Source: CAZRAL01 sp964598005 | GTDB lineage: Bacteria; Pseudomonadota; Gammaproteobacteria; Burkholderiales; Usitatibacteraceae | Assembly: GCA_964598005.1 (NCBI GenBank) | Contig: CAZRAL010000008.1 | Location: forward strand, 6,740 to 70,739 | Reading direction: 5' to 3' | Length of the DNA: 64,000 bases | Shown here: piece after piece, positions 8,283 to 17,199 of the stretch | Layout: each line of letters opens with the position of its first letter | Numbering within the stretch: the stretch's first letter is position 1 | The notes under the pieces: generated by a model | Seen by the model: the letters and a program-made list of their open reading frames with translations, nothing else | Databases searched by the model: none | What the model was told of the DNA's origin: nothing | Position numbers and translations under genes: made by a program

Positions 8283-9379
8283 AGCGCAGCTTGCAAGGCG
8301 TCGATGAAGGCGTCGTTTTCTTCCGCGGTTCCTATGGTGATCCGCAGACAATGGTTGAGTAATGCATGGCTCTGGCTAACGTTCTTGACCAATATACCAC
8401 GCGCCAACAATCCATCGAATAAAGCGGCGGCATTGGGTACTCGCAATAATATGAAATTGGCGGCAGAAGGAAAACGTTCGATAGCCGAAATCTGGTCGAG
8501 CGCAGTTTCGATGCGCGCTTTTTCTTTGCAAATTGCCGCGGTCTGATTTTGTAATACATCGTAATGCTCAAGGGCATAGGTCGCCGCAGCTTGCGTCAGC
8601 GTATTGATGTTATAGGGCAGGCGCAATTTGTCGAATGCGCTGATCCAGCCCGGATGCCCGACCAGAAAGCCCAGCCGCAATCCTGCCAGCCCCAACTTCG
8701 AGACGGTACGCATTAATACGACATTGGGATAATCGTCGATGTCGTCGAGAAAAGATTGAGAAGAAAATGCGAAGTAGGCTTCGTCAATTACCACTAGCCC
8801 CGGCGAAGCCTCGATCAGGCGCTCGATGGCCTGCCGGTCGAACAGGTTACCGGTGGGATTGTTGGGGTAGGCGATAAAAACAAGCGCAGGTTGCTCACGC
8901 TGAATAGCTTCTAAGGTGGCATCGAGATCAATTTCAAATTTCGCGGTAAGCGGAACGCCTACATAACGTAGCCCGCAGAACGTGGCGATCATTCTGAACA
9001 TGACGAATGCAGGCTCAATGGAAAGCAATGTCGCCTGCGGTTTGGCGCAAGCCAGGGCAATCATCTGAATAATTTCGTCCGAGCCGTTGCCCAGCAGAAT
9101 GTCCAACTCAGCTGGAATATTCATGGTGCGGCGCAAAGCTGCCTTGAGTTCAGCGCCATCTGCATCGGGGTAACGATTGAAGGGCGCAGCGGAAAGGCGC
9201 GCCGCCAGGCCTTCGCGGAGCGATTCGGGAAACGTGTAGGGGTTTTCCATTGCATCGAGCTTGATCAATCCGGTGCTCGAGGGGACGTGATAAGGCTTTA
9301 AGGTGCGGATTTCGCCACGAATGATTTGTTCCGGGCGCGACATGACTTCTTCACGAATAAAATGATTTGAAAAAGACAT
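8279..9379 (-). CDS. hisC: Histidinol-phosphate aminotransferase HisC
   Basis: PLP-dependent aminotransferase converting imidazole acetol phosphate to histidinol phosphate. About 366 residues from the ATG at 9379. It shows AYPNNPTGN, VIDEAYFAF and the PLP lysine in TVSKLGLAGLRLG. An alternative ATG at 9343 (MSRPEQIIRGE) would remove 12 residues. The region upstream of 9379 is repeat B1, whose end lies only about 5 bp away, so the native leader and ribosome site may have been replaced. It overlaps hisB by 4 bp. Confidence 0.94.
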   Translation of the reverse strand: MSFSNHFIREEVMSRPEQIIRGEIRTLKPYHVPSSTGLIKLDAMENPYTFPESLREGLAARLSAAPFNRYPDADGAELKAALRRTMNIPAELDILLGNGSDEIIQMIALACAKPQATLLSIEPAFVMFRMIATFCGLRYVGVPLTAKFEIDLDATLEAIQREQPALVFIAYPNNPTGNLFDRQAIERLIEASPGLVVIDEAYFAFSSQSFLDDIDDYPNVVLMRTVSKLGLAGLRLGFLVGHPGWISAFDKLRLPYNINTLTQAAATYALEHYDVLQNQTAAICKEKARIETALDQISAIERFPSAANFILLRVPNAAALFDGLLARGILVKNVSQSHALLNHCLRITIGTAEENDAFIDALQAAL

Positions 9380-9383
9380 GTTA

Positions 9384-9661
9384 AGGAACCTCTGATTAAG
9401 TCCCACATGGCCGCGCGCTCGATTTTCCGGGATGGAGTGCAAGGCGCGGTGCGCAGCGAATGGCCGTTCCCCTTCGCAAGCGCCGCAACACAGCAGACCG
9501 CCCGGAAAACCAGCGCCCATGCGGGTTTTGACAATAATAGCCCATCTTCGGCGTTATGCTCCTTGGCTTCGTATTAATGCATACGACCGGCGTCGCATGC
9601 CTTGAATCTGGGACTATTCTTGTCAAAACGCGGCTCATGGAGGATTTAATCAGAGGTTCCT
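9384..9661. repeat. Palindrome-ended dispersed repeat, family B copy 1
   Basis: 278-bp element inserted between hisD and hisC. The ends are inverted copies of AGGAACCTCTGATTAA followed by (A/G)TCC. A second, nested inversion is visible: GGGTTTTGACAATAATAG at about 9523 faces its complement around 9612-9632. A longer relative with the same ends lies at 52004-52503, and a solo end at 4208-4237. Its right end codes for the last residues and stop of hisD, and its left end abuts the hisC start. Confidence 0.85.
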
Positions 9662-10975
9662 AACTTTCAGGCGAAAGGCGGCCGATTGGGCGTGGGCGGG
9701 CAGCCCTTCAGCCCGTGCCAGCGTGATGGCGATATGCCCCAGCGTTTCCGCACCGTGGGGCGAGATATGGATGATCGACGAACGTTTCTGAAAATCGTGG
9801 ACGCTCAGCGGCGATGAAAAACGCGCAGTGCGCGCAGTCGGCAAGACGTGATTGGGCCCCGCGCAATAATCGCCCAGCGCTTCGGAAGAATAAGCACCCA
9901 TGAAAATAGCGCCGGCGTGTTTTATTTTTGGGAGCAACGCTTGGGGGTCGGCGACCGATAATTCCAGATGTTCGGGCGCAATGTGATTGGCGATAGCACA
10001 CGCCTCGTCAAGGTCGCGCACTTCGATCAATGCGCCGCGATTGCCGAGCGAAGCACGAATAATTTCGGCACGTGGCATGTCCGGCAATAAAGCATCGATG
10101 CTGCTCATGACACGTTCGATAAACCCACGATCCGGGCATAACAAAATAGCCTGGGCAATTTCGTCGTGCTCGGCCTGCGAAAAGAGATCCATCGCCACCC
10201 AGTCTGGATGCGTAGAGCCATCGCAAATGATTAAAATTTCGGAAGGGCCGGCGATCATGTCGATGCCAACCTTTCCAAACACGTGGCGCTTGGCTGCGGC
10301 AACATAGGCATTGCCGGGACCGACAATTTTATCCACCGCTGGAATGGTAGCAGTGCCGTAGGTCAGGGCAGCAATCGCTTGTGCGCCACCGATGCAGAAC
10401 AGGCGATCGACCCCAGCCAGCGCGGCGGCAGCGAGTACGGTTTGATTGATCGCCCCATTCGGTGCAGGCGTGACCATGATTAATTCCGCAACCCCGGCCA
10501 CTTTGGCTGCCACCGCATTCATCAGCACGGAACTGGGATAGGCCGCCTTGCCGCCGGGCACATAAAGACCCACGCGATCAAGCGGCGTTATTTTTTGCCC
10601 GAGGATGGTTCCGTCCGGTTCGCGGTATTGCCAGTCCGGCTGAAGCTGTCGTTCGTGGTAGGCGCGAATACGCGCGGCCGCCTGCTCCAGGGCCGTGCGC
10701 TGATTTGCCGGTATATCCTGTAACGCTTGTTGCCACTGTGCGCGTGGAATTTCCAGCTCGTTGTCCGTCGCTGGCAACCAGTGATCGTAGCGCTGCGTCA
10801 ATTCACGCAAGGTTTCATTGCCGCCTCGTTTTACCGCCTGCAAAATATCGGCCACACGCGCATCGATCTGCGCATCCTGTGCCGGTTCATAGGCAAGCAG
10901 GTTATTCAGCTGTGGCCAGAAATCAGCATCCTGCGATGTCAGGTGGCGAATCGGTGGTTGAAGAGAGGGGCTCAT
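9650..10975 (-). CDS. hisD: Histidinol dehydrogenase HisD
   Basis: Last two steps of histidine synthesis: NAD-dependent oxidation of histidinol to histidine. 441 residues. QAEHDEIAQAILL, GPSEILII and EALGDYCAGPNHVLPT carry the zinc and catalytic residues. GLYVPGGKAAYPSSVLM is the NAD-site signature. It overlaps hisG by 4 bp. The last three residues (RNL) and the stop codon lie inside repeat B1, so the native C terminus has probably been replaced by a few residues. Confidence 0.97.
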   Translation of the reverse strand: MSPSLQPPIRHLTSQDADFWPQLNNLLAYEPAQDAQIDARVADILQAVKRGGNETLRELTQRYDHWLPATDNELEIPRAQWQQALQDIPANQRTALEQAAARIRAYHERQLQPDWQYREPDGTILGQKITPLDRVGLYVPGGKAAYPSSVLMNAVAAKVAGVAELIMVTPAPNGAINQTVLAAAALAGVDRLFCIGGAQAIAALTYGTATIPAVDKIVGPGNAYVAAAKRHVFGKVGIDMIAGPSEILIICDGSTHPDWVAMDLFSQAEHDEIAQAILLCPDRGFIERVMSSIDALLPDMPRAEIIRASLGNRGALIEVRDLDEACAIANHIAPEHLELSVADPQALLPKIKHAGAIFMGAYSSEALGDYCAGPNHVLPTARTARFSSPLSVHDFQKRSSIIHISPHGAETLGHIAITLARAEGLPAHAQSAAFRLKVRNL

Positions 10976-11616
10976 GCGGGGATCATCTTGGCAAAGGCAT
11001 CGAGCAAAGGCTGAATGACGTGACGTTTCAGTTTCAATGCGGCGCTATTGACGATCAGGCAGCTGGAAATATCGGTCACCTGTTCGACCGCGCGCAGGTT
11101 GTTGGCTTTCAAGGTATTTCCGCTGGAAACCAGATCGACAATCGCATCCGCCAACCCCGTCAGCGGCGCCAGCTCCATCGAGCCATAAAGCTTGATGATA
11201 TCGACATGAACGCCTTTGGCGGCAAAATGCTCTCGGGCAATTTGTACGTATTTGGTGGCCACTTTCAGCCGGGCGCCACGTTTTACCGCTGCGTCGTAGT
11301 CGAATTCATTGGGCACGGCCACCATCATCCGGCATCGGCCGATACGCAGATCGAGCGGCTGAACCAGCCCTTGCCCGGAATGCTCAAGCAGCACATCGCG
11401 GCCGGCAATACCAAGTTCCGCTGCGCCATATTGCACATAAGTTGGCACATCGGCGGCGCGCACAATGACCAGCCGGATATCAGCACGATTGGTCGAAATA
11501 ATCAGTTTGCGCGAGGCTTCGGGATCGTCAGCGGGGACAATATCCATCGCGGCCAGTAAAGGTAGCGTTTCCTCGTAAAGGCGGCCTTTGGACAGGGCAA
11601 TCGTTAAAACAGTCAT
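10972..11616 (-). CDS. hisG: ATP phosphoribosyltransferase HisG, short form
   Basis: Committed, feedback-controlled first step of histidine synthesis: ATP plus PRPP to phosphoribosyl-ATP. 214 residues, the short form that lacks the C-terminal regulatory domain and needs HisZ, which is not in this window. SKGRLYEETLPLL at the N terminus and the PRPP-binding GLADAIVDLVSSGNT are visible. First gene of the his run; 61 bp separate it from the BolA gene. Confidence 0.96.
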   Translation of the reverse strand: MTVLTIALSKGRLYEETLPLLAAMDIVPADDPEASRKLIISTNRADIRLVIVRAADVPTYVQYGAAELGIAGRDVLLEHSGQGLVQPLDLRIGRCRMMVAVPNEFDYDAAVKRGARLKVATKYVQIAREHFAAKGVHVDIIKLYGSMELAPLTGLADAIVDLVSSGNTLKANNLRAVEQVTDISSCLIVNSAALKLKRHVIQPLLDAFAKMIPA

Positions 11617-11677
11617 TTCAGTTTATCCATCCCGGTCGGCGCCGGGGTTGTGAAATTCAAACTTGATCAGCAGTCTT

Positions 11678-11923
11678 TCAGGCGGAAAGTGTCGATGCCC
11701 ACTCTTCGGGAGAAAGTGTTTTCATCGACAGGGCGTGAATTTCTTCACGCATGCGTGCGCCCAGCGCGCCATAGACGATTTGATGGCGCTGGACACGGGA
11801 TTTTCCTGCAAACGCCGGGCTGACGATCACGGCTTCGAAATGTGTGCCGTCACCCGTCACCTGCAAATGCTGGCATTCGAGCTTTTCTCGGATATAGGTT
11901 TCGATCGCTTCAGGGGTAACCAC
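11678..11923 (-). CDS. BolA/IbaG family protein
   Basis: 81-residue BolA-like protein. FAGKSRVQRHQIVYGALGAR holds the conserved histidine used for [2Fe-2S] binding together with monothiol glutaredoxins. The N-terminal half is the acidic KH-like fold, with LECQHLQVTGDGTHFEAVIVS. The short length without the longer BolA tail points to the IbaG (YrbA) branch. In many betaproteobacteria murA lies between this gene and hisG; here it is absent. Confidence 0.92.
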   Translation of the reverse strand: MVTPEAIETYIREKLECQHLQVTGDGTHFEAVIVSPAFAGKSRVQRHQIVYGALGARMREEIHALSMKTLSPEEWASTLSA

Positions 11924-11938
11924 AGGATGCCTTACTTT

Positions 11939-12694
11939 CTATTGTCTTAATTTGTAGCCCGATTTTAACAGCATGAGCGTCAATGCTGATAGCAACAGGA
12001 ATGAGCCGCCGGTAACCGCCAACGATAACCAGATCGATACATCGGCATGGCCGAAAAAGCCGTAACGGAAGCCGTCGATCATGTAGAAAAAAGGATTGAG
12101 ATGCGAAAGAGTCTGCCAAAAAGCAGGCAGCGAGTGAAGTGAATAAAATACTCCCGAGAGAAAGGTAAGCGGCATGATGATGAAATTCTGGAATGCTGCC
12201 ATTTGATCGAATTTATCCGCCCACAGCCCGGCAATAATGCCCAGTGCGGCCAGCATGCCGCTGCCCAGCACGGCAAAAACCAAAATCCACAGCAGGCTGT
12301 GGTAAGAGAGATCAATGGCGAACACGCCTACCGCAAATACGCCTGCACCCACCACAAGCGAACGAACCAGCGCAGCGATCACATAGGCGCCAAAAAAATC
12401 CCAATGCGACAAGGGCGGAAGCAGAACGAATAGAATATTGCCAGTTATTTTCGATTGGATAAGCGAAGAGGATGTGTTGGCAAAGGCACTTTGTAGCATG
12501 GACATCATGGCCAGGCCGGGTACCAGGAACTGCAGGTAGCTGACCCCTGGAAAAGGTTGCGCCTGACTGCCCATGACATGGGAAAAAATAAGCAGATACA
12601 AAAGTGCGGTCAATACCGGTGCGGCCACGGTCTGGAAGGCCACTTTCCAGAAACGCAGGATTTCTTTATAGAGCAAAGTATAAAAACCAGTCAT
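11939..12694 (-). CDS. ABC-2 type transporter permease (YadH-like)
   Basis: Membrane subunit of a two-gene ABC exporter, about 251 residues with six predicted helices. Family-typical stretches are the N-terminal TLLYKEILRFWKVAFQTV, then GAYVIAALVRSLVVG and NFIIMPLTFLSGVFYSL. It pairs with the ATPase directly upstream, whose stop at 12700-12702 is a few bases before this ATG. A TTG three codons earlier could also start it. The substrate is unknown; the position between mlaB and bolA is conserved in betaproteobacteria. Confidence 0.92.
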   Translation of the reverse strand: MTGFYTLLYKEILRFWKVAFQTVAAPVLTALLYLLIFSHVMGSQAQPFPGVSYLQFLVPGLAMMSMLQSAFANTSSSLIQSKITGNILFVLLPPLSHWDFFGAYVIAALVRSLVVGAGVFAVGVFAIDLSYHSLLWILVFAVLGSGMLAALGIIAGLWADKFDQMAAFQNFIIMPLTFLSGVFYSLHSLPAFWQTLSHLNPFFYMIDGFRYGFFGHADVSIWLSLAVTGGSFLLLSALTLMLLKSGYKLRQ

Positions 12695-12699
12695 TGCGC

Positions 12700-13599
12700 T
12701 CAACGGGAATTCATGATTTTGATGAATACATCTTCTAGTTCGGGTTCGGCAATTTCCATTTTGGTGACATGAATTTTCTGACTACGCAGTAAACCCAACA
12801 CTTCCTCAATGTCTGCATAATCATGGATCGCCAGGTGATGCCATCCTTTTTCCTGTTTGATGTAGCGTGTAGCTAGTGAAGCGGGCAAGTCACCCTTATC
12901 GATCTGGATGCGCAGCACACGTTCTGAAAACTCGGCCAGCATGTTTTCCGTCGTATCCAGTGCAACAATCCTGCCCTGCTTCAACATGGCAATCCGCGAA
13001 CAAAGCTGCTGTGCCTCTTCAAGATAGTGCGTAGTCAGTAAAATGGTATGCCCTTTGGCATTCAATTCCCGGATAAACGCCCATAGTGTTTGCCGCAACT
13101 CGACATCGACACCCGCCGTGGGCTCATCGAGTACGATGACCGGCGGCTGGTGAACCAGGGCCTGTGCAAGCAGTACGCGGCGTTTCATCCCGCCGGATAA
13201 CTGACGCATATTTTTATCTGCCTTATCAGTAAGAGCCAGCTTGTCGAGCAATTCATCGATCCACACATCGTTGTTTCGAATGCCAAAATAGCCCGATTGC
13301 AGACGCAGCGTCTCGCGTACCGAAAAGAACGGATCGAATACGATTTCCTGTGGCACAACGCCCAGGACGCGGCGGGCTTCACGGTAGTCCGCCTGTACAT
13401 CGTGCCCCATAACAGCAAGCGTGCCCGCCGACGGTTTCAACAAGCCGGCCAAAGCCGAGATCAACGTGGTCTTGCCGGCGCCATTGGGACCTAGCAGGCC
13501 GAAAAATTCGCCGGGCTGAATTTGCAGGGAAACGCCATCAAGCGCGCGCAGACCGCGATACTGCTTTTGAACGGCCTGAATATCAACAGCGAAAATCAT
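12700..13599 (-). CDS. ABC transporter ATP-binding protein (YadG-like)
   Basis: 299-residue ATPase partnered with the ABC-2 permease. Walker A GPNGAGKTT (37-45), signature LSGGM (134-138), Walker B IVLDEPTAGVD (156 onward) and the H-loop TTHYLEEA are all intact. The C-terminal 80 residues are the extra domain common to DrrA/YadG-type exporters. The ATG at 13599 overlaps the stop of mlaB as ATGA; the frame extends upstream through mlaB but without family similarity. Confidence 0.94.
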   Translation of the reverse strand: MIFAVDIQAVQKQYRGLRALDGVSLQIQPGEFFGLLGPNGAGKTTLISALAGLLKPSAGTLAVMGHDVQADYREARRVLGVVPQEIVFDPFFSVRETLRLQSGYFGIRNNDVWIDELLDKLALTDKADKNMRQLSGGMKRRVLLAQALVHQPPVIVLDEPTAGVDVELRQTLWAFIRELNAKGHTILLTTHYLEEAQQLCSRIAMLKQGRIVALDTTENMLAEFSERVLRIQIDKGDLPASLATRYIKQEKGWHHLAIHDYADIEEVLGLLRSQKIHVTKMEIAEPELEDVFIKIMNSR

Positions 13600-13925
13600 G
13601 CTTCGGCGGCACAGGTCTCCACAGAATCCGGGGAGGCAGAAAGAGGGCAGTGAATCAATTCCTCGACGCCATACAAGGAGGCAAGGGAAAGCAGATTTTG
13701 CGGAAGGTTGATGTAATGCAACCGCTTGTTCAACCGCAGCGCCTCGCGCCGCCATTTCAGCAGCAGGGAGACTGCGGTCGAATCGACTTCGGCAACGTCA
13801 GATAAGTCAATCGAGAGCGTTTCAGGCAAATCGTTATGCGAGATATATTCTGCCGTGGCCTGTAAGACGCGTGGCATGCTAGCCAGATTCAGCGCACCGT
13901 CAATTTTGAGGGTTTCCCGGTTCAT
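13596..13925 (-). CDS. mlaB: STAS-domain protein MlaB
   Basis: 109 residues forming one STAS domain. SIDLSDVAEVDSTAVSLLLKWRREA has the DSTAVSLL motif of MlaB-type STAS proteins. MlaB binds the ATPase MlaF in the cytosol and stabilises the Mla phospholipid transporter. It follows mlaC by 6 bp and overlaps the next ABC gene by 4 bp. No separate mlaA is seen in the run. Confidence 0.9.
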   Translation of the reverse strand: MNRETLKIDGALNLASMPRVLQATAEYISHNDLPETLSIDLSDVAEVDSTAVSLLLKWRREALRLNKRLHYINLPQNLLSLASLYGVEELIHCPLSASPDSVETCAAEA

Positions 13926-13931
13926 GCGAAT

Positions 13932-14540
13932 TTATTTTTTTGCGCTGTTCTTGGCGTTGCGTTCGCTGATGGACTTGATCAATCCATCAATACCATTGGC
14001 TTGAATTTCCTTGTTGAACGAACTGCGGTAGTTGGTGACCAGCGACACGCCATCGATTAGCACATCGTAGACTTTCCAGCCCTCCTTCAGTTTTTCCATG
14101 CTGTAATCGATTGGAATAGGCTGCCCGCTAGGCTGGTTGACAAGGGTTTTCACCACTGTTTCCGTTTCGCCGGGTAACAGCTTCAAGGGTTTGACTTCGA
14201 TGGCCTGATTTTTGTATTGCGCCAGCGCAGTTGAGTAAGTGCGCACCAATAGGGTACGGAATTCGTTGGTTAGCGCTGCTTTCTGGGCATCGGAAGCATC
14301 GCGCCAGTTCCGACCCACGGCAAGCTGGGTCATATGGGGAAAATTGAAATAGGGAAGAATTTTTTCTTCGGCCAATTTTTCCAGCTTTTTGGTGTCGCCT
14401 GCCTGAATATCTTTATCGGCCTTAATCAGCGAAAGAATTTCGTTGGTATTTTTGCGTACCAGATCATCAGGGGCGACGTCCTGGGCAAAAACCTGAAAGC
14501 AGAATAAGAAAATAGCCAATACGCCTAATTTTTTCAACAT
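13932..14540 (-). CDS. mlaC: Periplasmic phospholipid-binding protein MlaC
   Basis: 202 residues. The signal peptide MLKKLGVLAIFLFCFQVFAQ is cleaved at about residue 20. The mature part has the MlaC/Ttg2D landmarks ILPYFNFPHMTQLAVGRNWR and GWKVYDVLIDGVSLV NYR. MlaC shuttles phospholipid between the outer membrane and MlaFEDB. I use the ATG at 14540, since only this gives a signal peptide; the longer frame upstream runs into mlaD. Confidence 0.95.
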   Translation of the reverse strand: MLKKLGVLAIFLFCFQVFAQDVAPDDLVRKNTNEILSLIKADKDIQAGDTKKLEKLAEEKILPYFNFPHMTQLAVGRNWRDASDAQKAALTNEFRTLLVRTYSTALAQYKNQAIEVKPLKLLPGETETVVKTLVNQPSGQPIPIDYSMEKLKEGWKVYDVLIDGVSLVTNYRSSFNKEIQANGIDGLIKSISERNAKNSAKK

Positions 14541-14616
14541 GCTCCGGATCCCATTAAAGTAATGTTTCAATAAATTGGATTGCTGGGAAATCTGTCGTAC
14601 AAAAATTAACTGCACA

Positions 14617-15087
14617 TTATTTCTTGTCCTCGCCCTCGGCTGCCTTGCCAAACATAAACTGGCCAATCAGACGTTCCAGTACCACAGCGGATTGTGTCAA
14701 TTTGATCTTGTCACCTTCAACAAGTTTCTTGTCATCGCCGCCTGCATCGAGACCAATATAGACTTCTCCCAACAAGCCAGAGGTAAGAATAGAGGCAGAC
14801 GTATCCTTTGGAAACTCGTAACGTTTATCTAGGGCAAGTTTGACCACAGCTTGAAATTTGACATTATCAAAATAAATATCGGCTACCCGTCCTACCAGGA
14901 CCCCAGCGCTTTTGACCGGGGCTTGCAACTTCAGCCCACCGATATCTTCAAAACGCGCTTCGACATTATAAATTTTCGCCACCCGGTCGCCGCCCAGATT
15001 GCCGACCTTCAGCGCAAGGACCAACAGTGCCCCAAACCCTAGCAGAACAAAGATACCGACCCAGAGGTCGATTGTTTTTCGTTCCAT
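14617..15087 (-). CDS. mlaD: MCE-domain phospholipid transport protein MlaD
   Basis: 156 residues: one N-terminal membrane helix (WVGIFVLLGFGALLVLALKV) and a periplasmic MCE domain (about 40-125) with DIGGLKLQAPVKSAGVLVGRV. MlaD forms the hexameric periplasmic ring on MlaE. The mlaE stop and the mlaD start overlap by 1 bp, showing one operon. Length is normal. Confidence 0.96.
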   Translation of the reverse strand: MERKTIDLWVGIFVLLGFGALLVLALKVGNLGGDRVAKIYNVEARFEDIGGLKLQAPVKSAGVLVGRVADIYFDNVKFQAVVKLALDKRYEFPKDTSASILTSGLLGEVYIGLDAGGDDKKLVEGDKIKLTQSAVVLERLIGQFMFGKAAEGEDKK

Positions 15088-15872
15088 TAATGAACTCCTC
15101 TTAACATGAATGCGGTGAGTATCAGATCCAGCGTGAGCACACAGAGCGCTGAACTGACGACAGTACGCGTCGTCGATGCGGAAACACCTTCCGCAGTCGG
15201 CTCGGCATCGAAGCCTTCAAAAGTTGCGATGACCGCAACGGCGATGCCGAACACGATGCTTTTGATCACACCATTGAGAATATCGTAGCGGAAATCGACC
15301 GCCGCCTGCATATTGCTCCAAAACACTCCTGGATCTACGCCGATCAAAGCCACGCCAACGATATAGCCGCCAAATACCCCCATGGCAGAAAACAAAGCCG
15401 CCAGCAGTGGCATGGAAAAAACACCGGCCCAGAAACGCGGCGCCACTACCCGTGCAATGGGGTCAACCGCCATCATATCCATCGCCTTTAGTTGCTCAGT
15501 CGCTTTCATCAGGCCAATCTCTGCGGTAATGGCAGAACCGGCGCGGCTGGCAAATAACAACGCTGCCACCACCGGACCCAGTTCACGCACCAAAGACAAG
15601 GCAACCAGAACGCCCATCGTCTCTTCGGCACCGTATTTTTGCAGCGTTTCAAAACCCTGCAAGCCGAGCACCATGCCCACAAACAGTCCCGAGACCATGA
15701 TAATGATCAGCGACATGACCCCGCTGAAATACATTTCACGGATGATCAGGCGAAAACGCGAAAAACTCATACCGGAATTGGCCAGCACCAGCGTGAAAAA
15801 CCGCGCAGTGGCGCCGATCCGCCAGATGCTCTCGGTAAAACGATGGCCCAAGCGCCGAATGGCTTCAATCAT
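15087..15872 (-). CDS. mlaE: Phospholipid ABC transporter permease MlaE
   Basis: 261-residue MlaE/TrpD-type permease with five to six helices. VRELGPVVAALLFASRAGSAITAEIG is the family core (quoted here in part: RELGPVVAALLFA), and MKATEQLKAMDMMAVDP follows. It anchors MlaF and MlaD at the inner membrane. It overlaps mlaF by 4 bp and mlaD by 1 bp. Confidence 0.96.
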   Translation of the reverse strand: MIEAIRRLGHRFTESIWRIGATARFFTLVLANSGMSFSRFRLIIREMYFSGVMSLIIIMVSGLFVGMVLGLQGFETLQKYGAEETMGVLVALSLVRELGPVVAALLFASRAGSAITAEIGLMKATEQLKAMDMMAVDPIARVVAPRFWAGVFSMPLLAALFSAMGVFGGYIVGVALIGVDPGVFWSNMQAAVDFRYDILNGVIKSIVFGIAVAVIATFEGFDAEPTAEGVSASTTRTVVSSALCVLTLDLILTAFMLRGVH

Positions 15873-16681
15873 ATGGCCAACCCCAGTTGTTCTGCATAAG
15901 GCTGTGCGGGATAGTGAAATGGCACCGGCCCATCGCGTTCCGCATGCACGAACTGTTTAACATACGGCAATTCCGAACGGCGGATTTCCTCGGCCGTTCC
16001 CGCGCCAACGATTTTCCCGTCGGAAATGAAATAAAGATAATCGACGATTTGTAACGATTCCAAGACATCGTGGGTGACCAGAATCGAAGTAGCCCCCAAG
16101 GCATCGTTCAGTTGCCGGATCAATTGCCCCACCACGGCGAGCGAAATCGGATCAAGACCCGCAAAAGGCTCGTCGTACATCACCAGCATGGGGTCGAGCG
16201 CCACGGCACGCGCCAAGGCCACCCGGCGCGCCATGCCCCCGGATAGTTCGGATGGAAACAGGTGCGCTGCACCGCGCAGCCCAACCGCGTGCAGCTTCAT
16301 CAACACCAGATCGCGGATCATCTCCTCGGGCAATGCCGAATGTTCACGCAACTGAAAGGCCACATTATCGAACACCGACATATCGGTAAACAACGCACCG
16401 AACTGGAACAGCATGCCCATTTTCCGCCGCATGGCATACATGCCATCGCGGTCAAGGGCGGCGACATCTTCACCATTTACACGCACCATCCCCTGATTGG
16501 GCTTCAATTGCCCGCCGACCAAACGCAGCAAAGTGGTCTTTCCGCACCCGGAGCCGCCCATGATGGCAACGACTTTACCCTTGGGAACGTTGAGCGAAAT
16601 CCCTTTGAGGATCGAACGCCTGCCATATGCGAAATCGACGTTATCGATCTCGACCAGATTGCTCGAATTAGAGGAGGTCAC
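15869..16681 (-). CDS. mlaF: Phospholipid ABC transporter ATPase MlaF
   Basis: 270 residues. Walker A GGSGCGKTT (42-50), signature LSGGM (146-150), Walker B with D170-E171 (VMYDEPFAGLDP) and H204 in LVTHD. It powers the Mla system that keeps outer-membrane lipid asymmetry. It opens the long minus-strand run mlaFEDCB-ABC-bolA-his-tat. The 518-bp upstream gap (16682-17199) must hold its promoter; that gap contains repeat A2 and a small palindrome at 17027-17041. Confidence 0.96.
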   Translation of the reverse strand: MTSSNSSNLVEIDNVDFAYGRRSILKGISLNVPKGKVVAIMGGSGCGKTTLLRLVGGQLKPNQGMVRVNGEDVAALDRDGMYAMRRKMGMLFQFGALFTDMSVFDNVAFQLREHSALPEEMIRDLVLMKLHAVGLRGAAHLFPSELSGGMARRVALARAVALDPMLVMYDEPFAGLDPISLAVVGQLIRQLNDALGATSILVTHDVLESLQIVDYLYFISDGKIVGAGTAEEIRRSELPYVKQFVHAERDGPVPFHYPAQPYAEQLGLAI

Positions 16682-16792
16682 AGATTATTTGTCGAAATGG
16701 AAGCTGTCATTTTAACAGCTTGGCGCCATTATAAAATTCTGAAGCTGACGGAGCCCTATCGGATACGGCATAAGGAGTGGAACGCGAAACAT

Positions 16793-16931
16793 TAGACTTT
16801 TTTCGAAATTGTCGCGAGCGCAGACAAGCGCATAGCGGCGAAAAACCGCAGTTTACAAGAGAGTAAATGAGGATTTTGAGCCACTGTGCAACGCCGTTAT
16901 GTCAAGCGCAGCAAGTTTCGAAAGAAGTCTA
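16793..16931. repeat. Palindrome-ended dispersed repeat, family A copy 2
   Basis: 139 bp with inverted TAGACTT..TTTCGAAA and TTTCGAAAGAAGTCTA ends, the same length as the copy at 2059-2197 but in the opposite orientation. The core contains GGCGAAAAACCGCAGTTTAC, GAGTAAATGAGG, ATTTTGAGCC and CAACGCCGTTATGTCAAGCG. It lies in the promoter gap upstream of mlaF. The rest of the gap, apart from the sites at 17027 and 17138, shows nothing I can name. Confidence 0.85.
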
Positions 16932-17026
16932 TTTTTATACGCGGCGCCGCAAGAAGCCAGATTGGTGAGGCGAGCCAAAGCACAGGGAGCGTATCGAAAC
17001 AGGCGGGCGCGCGCGCCATGACCGGG

Positions 17027-17041
17027 GGTTAATGATTAACC
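17027..17041. promoter_or_regulatory. Perfect 15-bp palindrome, possible operator
   Basis: GGTTAATGATTAACC is a perfect inverted repeat with one central base, the size and symmetry of a dimeric repressor site. It lies about 345 bp upstream of mlaF and about 160 bp past the end of the amidase gene. No cognate regulator is visible, so function is only suggested by its form. Confidence 0.25.
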
Positions 17042-17137
17042 AGGATGATGGCTACTACGAATGGGGCCGGGGCAACGCTGAAGCTTGATCGTGACGATGG
17101 ACGGCGTAATGAGCGAACCCTATTCGATGTTTCTTGT

Positions 17138-17182
17138 GGCCGGGAAAGGCACCATGAGCAGCCGGGAAAGGCATCATGAGCA
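17138..17182. repeat. Two-copy direct repeat of 22-23 bp
   Basis: Two adjacent near-identical units, each containing GCCGGGAAAGGCA, then (C/T)CATGAGCA, at 17138-17160 and 17161-17182. They lie in non-coding sequence just past the stop of the amidase gene. They could be a slippage duplication; no function is evident. Confidence 0.6.
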
Positions 17183-17199
17183 GCTTGCTAGGAGTCAAA

